NCBI RefSeq assembly: GCF_038397735.1
Contig: NZ_CP151635.1
Coordinates: forward strand, 1,178,001 to 1,242,000
Direction of reading: 5' to 3'
DNA: 64,000 bases
From: Microbacterium sp. LWH13-1.2
GTDB lineage: Bacteria > Actinomycetota > Actinomycetes > Actinomycetales > Microbacteriaceae
This document shows positions 52,003-59,911 of the stretch, piece by piece. Position 1 is the first letter of the stretch, and every line of letters begins with the position of its first letter. A program made the translations under genes and the position numbers. The notes beneath the pieces were generated by a model that did not search any database, was not told the origin of the DNA, and saw only the letters and a program-made list of their open reading frames with translations.

Positions 52003-52491
52003 ATGTGGTTGCGTCAGGCGTTCTTCCGGTGGCTGGTTCCGGCCGCGTTCCTGCTGCCGCTCTGGCTCCTGATCGGCTGGGGCGTCTTCCAGGGCGGGTG
52101 GACGATCCTCTGGGTCCTCTTCATCGCGATCCCGTCCGTCTTCGTGGGGCAGCTTCTGCTCACGCTTCTCACGCGGTCCCGCCCCTCCGTGCGCGCCGAT
52201 CGTGCCGTCTCGTGGTGGGACGTCGGAGGCTTCACCCTCTGGCATGGTCTGACGATCGCGGTCGGATGCTTCATCGACGGTGCATTCGGCTGGCTGCTCG
52301 CGGCCGCGATCGTCGTCGGCATCGGCCTCGTGTGGCTGCAGCTGTGGCAGCTGTGGAACGAGGCCAAGGGCAGTGGCGCGCGATTCCGCGAGACCATCGC
52401 CTGGTCGACCGTCCCCGGCGTCGACGAGCCGGCGCCCTCGACGCGCGCGCATGAGGTCATCGTGGTCCGGGAGAGCGACGCTCGCGAATGA
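52003..52491 (+). CDS. Four-helix membrane protein of unknown function
   Basis: This 162-aa protein has hydrophobic segments at about residues 8-28, 34-55, 78-95 and 97-115, Trp-rich (FRWLVPAAFLLPLWLLIGWG), then a soluble tail ending AHEVIVVRESDARE. Members like it lie next to map and rplS in related genomes. No motif identifies an activity. TACGAT (51990-51995) lies 7 nt before the ATG: leaderless. Confidence 0.75.
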   Translation: MWLRQAFFRWLVPAAFLLPLWLLIGWGVFQGGWTILWVLFIAIPSVFVGQLLLTLLTRSRPSVRADRAVSWWDVGGFTLWHGLTIAVGCFIDGAFGWLLAAAIVVGIGLVWLQLWQLWNEAKGSGARFRETIAWSTVPGVDEPAPSTRAHEVIVVRESDARE

Positions 52492-52510
52492 CACCGCAGC
52501 ACGTGACGTT

Positions 52511-52648
52511 TTGGCCGCGTGCAGCATCCATGGCAGAATGAGTGTTTGTGCCGTGACCGGTTCTGCCTCAGGGGAACCCGCGGACGCTTCGGCGCCGTTC
52601 AGCACACCTCTTCTTATTCCTACTTACATCATGCAACCGACCTGAGGC
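52511..52648 (+). promoter_or_regulatory. rplS promoter and structured leader
   Basis: TTGGCC (52511-52516), 17 bp, CAGAAT (52534-52539) is a fair promoter. In the leader, GCCTCAGG (52565-52572) pairs perfectly with CCTGAGGC (52641-52648), closing a 68-nt loop 20 nt before the rplS start. A leader fold next to the ribosome site suggests control by L19 or ribosome supply; this is inference. Confidence 0.5.
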
Positions 52649-52668
52649 GAGTGCAGAGAGAGACGATC

Positions 52669-53016
52669 ATGCAGATCCTCGACGCCGTCGACGCAGCATC
52701 CCTGCGTTCCGACATTCCCGTCTTCCACCCCGGTGACACGGTCAACGTGCACGTGAACATCACCGAGGGCACCCGCTCGCGTATCCAGGTCTTCAAGGGC
52801 GTCGTCATCGGCCGCCAGGGCGATGGCGTGCGCGAGACCTTCACCGTGCGCAAGATCAGCTTCCAGGTCGGCGTCGAGCGTACGTTCCCCGTGCACTCCC
52901 CGGTGATCGACCACATCGAGGTCGTCACCCGCGGTGACGTGCGTCGCGCGAAGCTCTACTACCTCCGCCAGCTGCGCGGCAAGAAGGCGAAGATCAAGGA
53001 GAAGCGCTTCAACTGA
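52669..53016 (+). CDS. rplS: 50S ribosomal protein L19
   Basis: This 115-aa protein reads [20 protein letters not shown] at the start and then [40 protein letters not shown] and [20 protein letters not shown], the normal L19 length and end. AGAGAG lies ahead of the ATG. It is followed by a strong terminator, so it is separate from lepB. Confidence 0.97.
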   Translation: MQILDAVDAASLRSDIPVFHPGDTVNVHVNITEGTRSRIQVFKGVVIGRQGDGVRETFTVRKISFQVGVERTFPVHSPVIDHIEVVTRGDVRRAKLYYLRQLRGKKAKIKEKRFN

Positions 53017-53032
53017 CGCGCAGGTTCTCCGC

Positions 53033-53063
53033 AGCACCCCGGGACACGATGTCCCGGGGTGCT
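53033..53063 (+). terminator. Intrinsic terminator after rplS
   Basis: AGCACCCCGGGACA and TGTCCCGGGGTGCT make a perfect 14-bp stem around CGA, followed by GTGTTTT. Confidence 0.92.
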
Positions 53064-53134
53064 GTGTTTTCCGCCGGGTGTGCGACCCTAGGTAGTGCCG
53101 TCTCCGAGCGGTGCGAGACTGTGAAGGAACCTTG

Positions 53135-53869
53135 ATGACGACCGATTCCGCGCCTGCGTCCACACCTCCGACGAAACGTCGTCGTGGATTCCTCGTGTTC
53201 CTGCGCGACGTACTCGTGATCATCGTCATCGCGGCGCTCGTCTCCTTCGTGGTCAAGACGTTCGTCGTCCGCTCGTTCTACATCCCGTCGGCCTCGATGG
53301 AGCGCACGTTGCTCGTCAACGACAGGATCCTCGTCGATGAGCTCACGCCGCGATGGACCTCGTACGAGCGTGGGGACGTCGTGGTCTTCAAAGACCCGGG
53401 GGGTTGGCTCGACGGGCAGGTGCAGACTCCCGCGCAGCCCCCGCTCATCCAGGCGGTCGACTGGGTCCTGAACGTGGTCGGCATCTCCGCGACCGACTCG
53501 CAGGATCATCTGGTCAAGCGCGTGATCGGACTTCCCGGCGATCACGTCGTCTGCTGCAACGCGCTCGGCCAGCTCACCATCAACGGGGCCCCGATCGATG
53601 AGCTGAGCTACCTCAACCTTCCTGACGGCGACACGGCAGCCTCGAACGAGCCGTTCGACGTCGTCGTGCCCGAAGGATCGATCTGGGTGCTGGGCGACAA
53701 CCGCGATCGATCGCGCGATTCACGCGCGCATCAGGACCTTCCCAGCGGCGGCTTCGTTCCCCTTGAGAATCTCGTGGGCAAGGCGTTCCTCACGACCTGG
53801 CCCTTCGACCGCATGGGCGCCATCGACGGACATCACGACAGCTTCAACGGCGTTCCGGACTCGGAATGA
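53135..53869 (+). CDS. lepB: Signal peptidase I
   Basis: This 244-aa membrane protease cleaves Sec/Tat signal peptides. One N-terminal membrane segment (FLRDVLVIIVIAALVSFVVK, about 22-41) precedes the catalytic Ser54 in YIPSASMERTLL and Lys128 in LVKRVIGLPGDHV. The box VLGDNRDRSRDSR is near residue 190. An insertion (VQTPAQPPLIQAVDWVLNVV) lies between. AAGGA is 7 nt before the ATG. Its stop overlaps the rnhB start. Confidence 0.95.
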   Translation: MTTDSAPASTPPTKRRRGFLVFLRDVLVIIVIAALVSFVVKTFVVRSFYIPSASMERTLLVNDRILVDELTPRWTSYERGDVVVFKDPGGWLDGQVQTPAQPPLIQAVDWVLNVVGISATDSQDHLVKRVIGLPGDHVVCCNALGQLTINGAPIDELSYLNLPDGDTAASNEPFDVVVPEGSIWVLGDNRDRSRDSRAHQDLPSGGFVPLENLVGKAFLTTWPFDRMGAIDGHHDSFNGVPDSE

Positions 53870-54525
53870 CCGTCGTCGCACCCAAGCTCACCCTGGAGCG
53901 TCGACTGCTGACCGAGTGCGACCTGGTCATCTCCCTCGACGAGGTCGGGCGTGGGGCGCTGGCCGGTCCCGTGGCAGTCGGAGCCGCGGCGATGGACGCC
54001 GCCGGATCACGTCGTCGCGTCCCGGAGGGACTGCGGGACTCGAAGCTCGTCACGGAGAAGCGGCGACCCGATGTCGCCGCCAGAGCAGCCGCCTGGGTCC
54101 AGGCGTCCGGTGTCGGCTGGGCGAGTTCTGCAGAGGTCGACGAGGTCGGCATCATGCGTGCTCTGGGACTGGCGGCCTCTCGAGCGGTGCAGAGCATCGT
54201 CGACCAGGGAGTCACGATCGAGAGCGCACTGGTGCTGCTGGACGGCAACCACGACTATGTGTCCGCCGTCCACCCCGTGCCGCTTCGCGTCCGTCCGGTG
54301 GTCAAGGCGGACAGGGACTGTGCGTCGGTCTCTGCCGCGTCCGTGATCGCGAAGGTCGCCCGCGACACTTATATGGCGGAGCTCCACGAGGGGCACCCGG
54401 CCTACCAGTGGGACAGGAACAAGGGCTATGCGAGCGTCGAGCACCGTGATGCGATCCGCGCTCTCGGGCTGTCTCCGCATCATCGTTCGTCATGGGCTAT
54501 CGCCGATGCTCCGACGCTGTTCTGA
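53866..54525 (+). CDS. rnhB: Ribonuclease HII
   Basis: This 219-aa RNase removes ribonucleotides from RNA-DNA hybrids. The active-site motif ISLDEVGRGALAGPVAVGA is at about 22-40, followed by RDSKLVTEKRRPDVAAR. The third and fourth acids lie in LLDGNHDYVSAV (about 122-133) and VVKADRDCASVSAASVIAKVARD (about 142-164). It is coupled to lepB (ATGA overlap). Confidence 0.95.
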   Translation: MTVVAPKLTLERRLLTECDLVISLDEVGRGALAGPVAVGAAAMDAAGSRRRVPEGLRDSKLVTEKRRPDVAARAAAWVQASGVGWASSAEVDEVGIMRALGLAASRAVQSIVDQGVTIESALVLLDGNHDYVSAVHPVPLRVRPVVKADRDCASVSAASVIAKVARDTYMAELHEGHPAYQWDRNKGYASVEHRDAIRALGLSPHHRSSWAIADAPTLF

Positions 54526-54534
54526 CGCTCCGTG

Positions 54535-54553
54535 CGGCGGCGATGCGCCGCCG
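54535..54553 (+). terminator. Hairpin after rnhB
   Basis: CGGCGGCG and CGCCGCCG form a perfect 8-bp stem around ATG, 10 nt after the rnhB stop and just before the next promoter box (TAGGAT). There is no T-run. Confidence 0.55.
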
Positions 54554-54572
54554 ACTCTAGGATGGAGACATC

Positions 54573-54899
54573 ATGGATGAGGAAGCCTTCGACGACTACG
54601 ACCGCGAGCTCGAGCTGGCGCTGTTCCGCGAATACCGCGACGTCGTCTCCCAGTTCCAGTATGTCGTCGAGACGGAGCGCCGGTTCTACCTGGCGAACGA
54701 GGTCAACGTCGTGCGTCGTGACACCGAGCACGACTTCTACTTCGAGATCTCGATGACCGACGTCTGGGTGTGGGACATCTACCGCGCCGACCGTTTCGTG
54801 AAGGCCGTGCGCGTACTCACCTTCAAGGACGTCAACGTCGAAGAACTCCAGCGCCGCGAGTTCGAACTGCCGCAGGAGTTGTCGCTCGACGGGGAGTGA
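54573..54899 (+). CDS. DUF2469 family protein
   Basis: This 108-aa acidic protein is very strongly conserved across actinobacteria next to rnhB. It contains DEEAFDDYDRELELALFREY, VVSQFQYVVETERRFYLANE and FYFEISMTDVWVWDIYRADR. Function unknown. TAGGAT (54558-54563) lies 9 nt before the ATG and GGAGA gives a close ribosome site, so both leaderless and normal initiation are possible. Confidence 0.93.
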   Translation: MDEEAFDDYDRELELALFREYRDVVSQFQYVVETERRFYLANEVNVVRRDTEHDFYFEISMTDVWVWDIYRADRFVKAVRVLTFKDVNVEELQRREFELPQELSLDGE

Positions 54900-54909
54900 C
54901 CCTTTCTGC

Positions 54910-54934
54910 ACAGTCCGTGGGTCTGACGGACTGT
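54910..54934 (+). terminator. Hairpin terminator after the DUF2469 gene
   Basis: ACAGTCCG and CGGACTGT form a perfect 8-bp stem with a 9-nt loop, 10 nt past the stop codon. TCCTGAGT follows. Confidence 0.65.
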
Positions 54935-55001
54935 TCCTGAGTCCCGCGCGAACGACGCATTCGAGACGCGAATCGTCGACCCCGTTCGACAGGCTGTCGT
55001 C

Positions 55002-55364
55002 ATGGCAGCGAAAGACGAACTCGGCAGAGCCGGTGAAGAGCAGGCGGTTCGATACCTGAGGACGCTCGGATATGAGATCCTCGACCGCAACTGGCGGTGC
55101 ACTCAGGGAGAGATCGACATCGTCGCGTCGCACGGCTCGCACCTCGCAGTGGTGGAGGTGAAGACGAGACGGAGCGACTCCTACGGGCACCCGTTCGAAG
55201 CGGTTGACGCGCGCAAGCTACGCCGCCTGTGGCAGCTGGCCCATGCCTGGGCGTCTGCCCACACCGACAGCGCGCGAGGGATGACGATTCGGATCGACGC
55301 GATCGGGATCGTCGGTGCCGATCCGGCGCGCGGCACTCTCGAGCACCTCGTGGCGTTGTCGTGA
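55002..55364 (+). CDS. YraN/UPF0102 nuclease-fold protein
   Basis: This 120-aa protein has the Holliday-junction-resolvase/restriction-like fold pattern: GRAGEEQAVRYLRTLGYEILDRNWR, then GEIDIVASHGSHLAVVEVKTR with the E-x-D and E-V-K acids (about 45-65). The family role is not settled; the arrangement next to comM and dprA points to DNA processing. Its stop overlaps the comM GTG. CAGGCT lies 6 nt before the ATG. Confidence 0.9.
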   Translation: MAAKDELGRAGEEQAVRYLRTLGYEILDRNWRCTQGEIDIVASHGSHLAVVEVKTRRSDSYGHPFEAVDARKLRRLWQLAHAWASAHTDSARGMTIRIDAIGIVGADPARGTLEHLVALS

Positions 55365-56890
55365 CGACAGCGCGAACCTGGGCCGTCGCCTTGACCGGGG
55401 TCGACGGCCACATGGTCGAGGTCGAGGCAGATCTGTCGAACCAGACCCCTGATTTCAAGATCATCGGGCTTCCCGACAAGTCACTCGGAGAAGCTGTGCA
55501 GCGCGTGCACAACGCGTGCAAGAACAGTGCGCTCGATCTCCCGCGCCGGCGGCTGACGGTCAACCTCTCGCCGGCGAGTCTTCCCAAACAGGGCTCGGGG
55601 TTCGATCTGAGCATCGCTGTGGCGGCGCTCGCTGCTGGCGGGTCGCTCTCACAGCGTTCCATCGCTCGAACCGTGCACCTCGGCGAGCTGGGCCTCGACG
55701 GAAGGCTTCGCCCGGTGCCCGGCGTGCTGCCTGCGGTGTTCGCGGCCGCGCGGGCGGGGTTCGACACCGTGATCGTCCCCTCGGCGAACGAGGCCGAGGC
55801 AGCGCTCGTGCCCGATATCGACGTGCGACCGGCCGCGACGCTTTCTCAAGTCGCCGTCTGGCATGGCGCAGAGGTGGATGTGATCGACGGTGACCCGGTC
55901 CTGGCTCCTGCCGCCGCTCAGGAAGCGGTCGAATCGCTGGACCTGTCCGAGGTCGTCGGTCAGGAGGACGCCGTACAGGCTCTCATCGTCGCGGCTGCAG
56001 GAGGCCACCATCTGCTCTTCAGCGGGCCACCGGGTGCGGGGAAGACGATGCTCGTGCGGCGTCTCCCCGGAATTCTGCCGCGTCTCACCGAAGAGGAGGC
56101 ACTGGAGGTGGCCTCGATCCGCTCCCTCACAGGTGAGCCCGTGCGACGCCTCGACGTCACTCCGCCGATCGAGGCGCCGCACCACAGCGCGTCGGTGGCT
56201 GCTCTCGTGGGTGGGGGTTCGCGAGGGGTTCGACCCGGTGCCATCTCGCGAGCGCATCGCGGGGTGCTGTTCCTCGACGAAGCCGCCGAGTTCTCGCGCG
56301 TCGCACTCGACGCTTTGCGACAGCCGCTCGAATCCGGTTCGATCGAGGTGAGCCGGTCAGGGGTCACTGCCCTGTTCCCGGCGCGGTTCCAGCTCGTCCT
56401 CGCCATGAATCCATGCCCCTGCGGCAATTACGGTGTCCGGGGTTCCGAATGCGTGTGTCCGTCCCTGGCGATCCGCAGATACGCGACGAGGCTGTCAGGT
56501 CCGCTCCGCGACCGCATAGACATCGAGCTGCAGGTGGCGCGCGTCTCCGCCGTCCAGGCGATGACTGCAGACCGGACGTCCGTCACGACCGCACTGGCCG
56601 GCGAGCGCGTCGCAGTGGCCAGGGAACGCGCCGTCGCACGGTGGCGAGGCACACCGTGGCGTCGCAACGGCGAAGTGCCGGGTGCACGACTACGTCAACC
56701 TGATCTGCGGCTCGCACCATCTGCCCGAGCACCGCTCGACCGCGCGTTGGAACGGGGTGCACTCACCCTCCGGGGCTACGACCGGGTCTTGAGGTTGGCG
56801 TGGACCATGTCGGACCTGGAGGGGATCGACAAGCCGGGGCGCGACGAGGTCGGGCGCGCTCTGTTTCTGAAGAGGGGATACACATCATGA
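55361..56890 (+). CDS. comM: ComM/YifB family Mg-chelatase-like AAA+ ATPase
   Basis: This 509-aa protein has an N-terminal Lon-protease-like domain (PDFKIIGLPDKSLGEAVQRV, then LNLSPASLPKQGSGFDLSIAV type) and an AAA+ core: HHLLFSGPPGAGKTMLVRRL (Walker A near 218), HRGVLFLDEAAEFSRVALDA (Walker B near 300) and LVLAMNPCPCGNYGVRGSEC-VCPS with the cysteine cluster near 345. ComM helicases promote branch migration during natural transformation. It is locked between yraN and dprA with 4-bp overlaps on both sides. Confidence 0.93.
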   Translation: MTTARTWAVALTGVDGHMVEVEADLSNQTPDFKIIGLPDKSLGEAVQRVHNACKNSALDLPRRRLTVNLSPASLPKQGSGFDLSIAVAALAAGGSLSQRSIARTVHLGELGLDGRLRPVPGVLPAVFAAARAGFDTVIVPSANEAEAALVPDIDVRPAATLSQVAVWHGAEVDVIDGDPVLAPAAAQEAVESLDLSEVVGQEDAVQALIVAAAGGHHLLFSGPPGAGKTMLVRRLPGILPRLTEEEALEVASIRSLTGEPVRRLDVTPPIEAPHHSASVAALVGGGSRGVRPGAISRAHRGVLFLDEAAEFSRVALDALRQPLESGSIEVSRSGVTALFPARFQLVLAMNPCPCGNYGVRGSECVCPSLAIRRYATRLSGPLRDRIDIELQVARVSAVQAMTADRTSVTTALAGERVAVARERAVARWRGTPWRRNGEVPGARLRQPDLRLAPSARAPLDRALERGALTLRGYDRVLRLAWTMSDLEGIDKPGRDEVGRALFLKRGYTS

Positions 56891-58068
56891 TCGAATCGTT
56901 GATGGAAGCGCCCGACATCCGTGACGCGCTCGAAGGGATGGGGCCTCACGACCATCCGGAGGAAGCGCTCGCGAGGGTCGCATGGTCGGTGCTGGCAGAG
57001 CCGGGTGACGGTGTGGCGGGTGCTCTCATCGCAGAGCTCGGTGTTCGCGAGGCCCTGGAGGTCGCACTGGCCGGCCGCGGCCGTGAGCGTTCGGACGCGG
57101 GCGGAAGAGCACTCTCCGAGGGAAGAGCGAGGTGGACAGCGCGCGCCGATCCACGGGCCGTGGCGGAGGCGATTCGATGCGCGCGCGATGTGGGTGCACG
57201 ACTGATCCTCCCCGGCGACGCGGGTTGGCCGGTCGCGCTCTACGACCTCGGTGCGCATGCGCCGACGCTGCTGTGGGTGCGAGGCGACCCTGGTCTTCTC
57301 TCCGCGGAGCCACGCGTCGCGATCATCGGGGCTCGTGCGGCGAGCGGCTACGGGGAGATGCTCGCCGCAGAGTTCGCGGGAGATCTGGCCGTCGGCGGCG
57401 CGCTCATCGTCTCGGGTGGTGCGTACGGGATCGATGGCGCTGCCCATCGCGCGGCGCTCGGCGTCGACGGGAAGACCGTGGCATTCCTGGCGGGCGGAGT
57501 CGATCGCGCCTACCCTCATGGTCACAGAGACCTGCTGCGACGCATCGTCGACACCGGCGCAGTCGTGAGCGAAGTGCCGTGCGGGACTGCGCCGACCAAA
57601 TGGCGATTCCTGGCACGCAACCGACTCATCGCCGCGGTCAGCCATGCGACGGTCGTCGTAGAGGCGGGATGGCGAAGCGGCTCGCTCAACACCGCAGGTC
57701 ACGCGGCGCAGCTTGGCCGCCCACTCGGGGCTGTGCCCGGCCCGGTGACGTCTGCGGCATCGGCGGGATGTCATCGCCTTCTGCGTGAATACGACGCCCG
57801 ATGTGTGACCACTGCTGCGGAGATCCGCGAGCTCTGGGGCGACAGCGTGCACATGCCGGAGGCGGCGCCATCCGATCCCGATCAGCTGCGACTGCTCGAT
57901 GCGATAACCGGCCGCTCGGCGCTCCCGGTTCTCGAGATCTGTCGGCGATCGGGACTCTCACCCGACCAGGTGAGCGCGATGCTCGGGGTGCTCGAGCTGG
58001 ACGGCGTGGTCCGGCGGTCAGAGGGCGGGTGGCAGAAGACGACAGGCGACAGCGGACGGCGCGGCTGA
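56887..58068 (+). CDS. dprA: DNA-processing protein DprA
   Basis: This 393-aa protein has the extended Rossmann fold of DprA/Smf: VAIIGARAASGYGEMLAAEF (about 145-164), LIVSGGAYGIDGAAHRAALG (about 173-192), VAFLAGGVDRAYPHGHRDLL, and RNRLIAAVSHATVVVEAGWR-SGSLNTAGHAA near 250. The winged-helix end lies after about 335. DprA loads RecA onto incoming single-stranded DNA. The ATG overlaps the comM stop. It follows comM as in many actinobacteria, most of which are not known to be transformable. Confidence 0.94.
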   Translation: MIESLMEAPDIRDALEGMGPHDHPEEALARVAWSVLAEPGDGVAGALIAELGVREALEVALAGRGRERSDAGGRALSEGRARWTARADPRAVAEAIRCARDVGARLILPGDAGWPVALYDLGAHAPTLLWVRGDPGLLSAEPRVAIIGARAASGYGEMLAAEFAGDLAVGGALIVSGGAYGIDGAAHRAALGVDGKTVAFLAGGVDRAYPHGHRDLLRRIVDTGAVVSEVPCGTAPTKWRFLARNRLIAAVSHATVVVEAGWRSGSLNTAGHAAQLGRPLGAVPGPVTSAASAGCHRLLREYDARCVTTAAEIRELWGDSVHMPEAAPSDPDQLRLLDAITGRSALPVLEICRRSGLSPDQVSAMLGVLELDGVVRRSEGGWQKTTGDSGRRG

Positions 58069-58103
58069 CGTGATGCCGATACCCGCTCCTGCAAGCTGGA
58101 TCC

Positions 58104-59006
58104 ATGGAGTTCGCAGCTGCGGCACAGGCCTTCACCGATCACCTCGAGCAGGTGCGCAGGCTGTCGCCCGCGACGGTTCGGGCATACCGGTCCGACCTGC
58201 GCGATCTGGCGCAGACGGTCGGAGAGCTCGGTGTGGGAGACGTGTCCCTCGAGACTCTGCGCGACTGGCTCTGGCGGGCGACCCAGCGCGGTGACGCTCG
58301 CTCGACGCTCGCGCGCCGAGCAGCCGCGGCCCGGTCGTTCTTCGCCTGGGCGCAGGAGAATGAGCTCGTCCCGCACGATCCGAGCTTGCGCCTGGTCGCA
58401 CCGAAGCGCGGACGTACTCTGCCGACGATCGCCTCTCAGGATGCGATGACCGCCCTCCTCGACGCGCAACGGACGGCGGCGTCGACGGGGGAGCCGAACC
58501 CGCTGCGGGACCACGCGATCCTCGAGCTGCTCTACGGCGCAGGGATCCGCGTCTCCGAGCTCTGCGGACTCGATGTCGACGATCTCGATCTCGACCGTGG
58601 CACCGCCCGCGTGCTCGGCAAGGGATCGAAAGAGCGTGTCGTCCCGTTCGGCGCGCCGGCGAGAGACGCCATCGGCGCCTATCTCACCCGTGGTCGTCCC
58701 GTGCACGTCGCGCGGGCCGCACGCCCGACGCCCGCCCTGTTCCTCGGCACGCGGGGTGCTCGGGTGGGACCCCGAGCTGTGTACTCACTCGTCGCCGAGG
58801 TGCTCGCGCCCTATGTCGGCGCCGACACGGTCGGACCGCACGCCCTCAGACACACTGCGGCGACGCATCTTCTCGATGGGGGCGCCGATCTCCGGGCAGT
58901 CCAGGAGATTCTGGGGCACGCGAGCCTCGGCACCACCCAGATCTACACGCACGTCTCCTCTGAGCGGCTCACGGCCACCTACCGCCTGGCACATCCGCGG
59001 GCGTGA
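58104..59006 (+). CDS. xerC: Tyrosine recombinase XerC
   Basis: This 300-aa site-specific recombinase has the SAM-like N domain (1-95) and a catalytic domain with the full set: Arg149 (GIRVSEL), Lys173 (LGKGSKER), His246 and Arg249 (HALRH), His272 (LGHAS) and Tyr281 (QIYTHV). It probably resolves chromosome dimers at dif with XerD, or serves alone. The size and the location between dprA and rpsB are as expected. CAAGCT lies 6 nt before the ATG. No phage or integron features are near. Confidence 0.93.
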   Translation: MEFAAAAQAFTDHLEQVRRLSPATVRAYRSDLRDLAQTVGELGVGDVSLETLRDWLWRATQRGDARSTLARRAAAARSFFAWAQENELVPHDPSLRLVAPKRGRTLPTIASQDAMTALLDAQRTAASTGEPNPLRDHAILELLYGAGIRVSELCGLDVDDLDLDRGTARVLGKGSKERVVPFGAPARDAIGAYLTRGRPVHVARAARPTPALFLGTRGARVGPRAVYSLVAEVLAPYVGADTVGPHALRHTAATHLLDGGADLRAVQEILGHASLGTTQIYTHVSSERLTATYRLAHPRA

Positions 59007-59073
59007 GCCTTGCGGTGGCGCGCGATCCGTTCCGATGCGCACGAGCGAGCTGAGCGCGACGCGCCGACGCCGC

Positions 59074-59604
59074 TCACACGGGGTCGCAGCAGGGGAGGAG
59101 CACCGCGCGCGGCACCTCTGCGAACAGAAGCATGGGGTTGATGTAGTCGCCGTCGAGTCGCACGCCCAGATGCATCGTGCCCGGCGACGTATGGCCGCCT
59201 GACCCGACGGTGCCGATCGCGTCGCCGGCCGTCACGACATCTCCTGGGGACAGAGTGGACATCACCGGCTCGAACGTCGACACGTATCCGTCGGAGTGCT
59301 CGATCGTGAGCAGAGGCCGGTCCACGACGGTTCCGCGGAACGCCACGATTCCGTCAGCCGGTGCGCGGACGGCACCGCTCTGTGCCGAGACGATGTCGAC
59401 TCCGCGGTGACCGGCTCCGTATTCGTGCGCCGGCGCCCGATACGGATTCGCGACCGAGCGGACTCCGTCGACCGGCCAAGTCCAGGGTGCGGCGGCGAGA
59501 ACTGTGGTGGCGGGCGGCGTGTCCGCGTTCGCAGGGACATGGGGGTCGACGCTCAGCAGAGCGACGAGCAGGATGATGGCGAGGAAGCGTCGACGAGTGG
59601 CCAT
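59074..59604 (-). CDS. Exported M23 family LytM-domain protein
   Basis: This 176-aa protein has a signal peptide (MATRRRFLAIILLVALLSVD with a cleavage site near NADTPP) and then a short LytM domain: WPVDGVRSVANPYRAPAHEY-GAGHRGVDIVS with the first zinc pair H-x-x-x-D, later GDVVTAGDAIGTVGSGGHTS and MHLGVRLDGDYINP. Where active peptidases have H-x-H, this has T-M-H, so one catalytic histidine is missing. It may bind peptidoglycan or regulate another enzyme. Start 59604 suits the signal peptide. It is divergent from rpsB. Confidence 0.85.
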   Translation of the reverse strand: MATRRRFLAIILLVALLSVDPHVPANADTPPATTVLAAAPWTWPVDGVRSVANPYRAPAHEYGAGHRGVDIVSAQSGAVRAPADGIVAFRGTVVDRPLLTIEHSDGYVSTFEPVMSTLSPGDVVTAGDAIGTVGSGGHTSPGTMHLGVRLDGDYINPMLLFAEVPRAVLLPCCDPV

Positions 59605-59911
59605 CGGGCCATGATCGGGGAGGCGCGCCTCGCTCCATGCGGACCTGAGTCGAATCATCGCAGGAGGTGCGCAGAACCCGTGGATGCGCTCCGCGGTGCA
59701 GGGCGGGTGACGCCCTCGCATCCTGTATGCTGGGGGAGCACCTCGATCTCGAGGTGACTACGCGTGCCCAGAGCGACTCAGGTCGCGGCATCCACTCCCA
59801 CAGGTCCTGCTTCCGAGCAGGCGGGTGTGCGCCGGGCACCAGGAAGTTCGATCGCCCGATCGACTTGACAACCTCAATGGCGCAGAATCGCGCCGGAACA
59901 AGGAGACGACC
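59605..59911 (+). promoter_or_regulatory. rpsB promoter and structured leader
   Basis: The 307-base gap contains TATGCT (59726-59731), the likely -10, then a leader of about 170 nt with three inverted repeats: CACCTCGA/TCGAGGTG (59740-59757), CCTGC/GCAGG (59806-59821) and TCGATCG/CGATCGA (59848-59863), then AAGGAG before the start. A long structured leader ahead of S2 suggests autoregulation. Nothing else was recognised in the gap. Confidence 0.5.

Noticed and set aside
58104..59006. XerC as a phage or integron integrase marking a mobile element
   Set aside because: It sits in a conserved dprA-rpsB context with no att repeats, no cargo and no change of base composition.
59865..59888. TTGACA with CAGAAT as a second rpsB promoter
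   Set aside because: The spacer is only 12 bp, too short for a sigma-70 type promoter.
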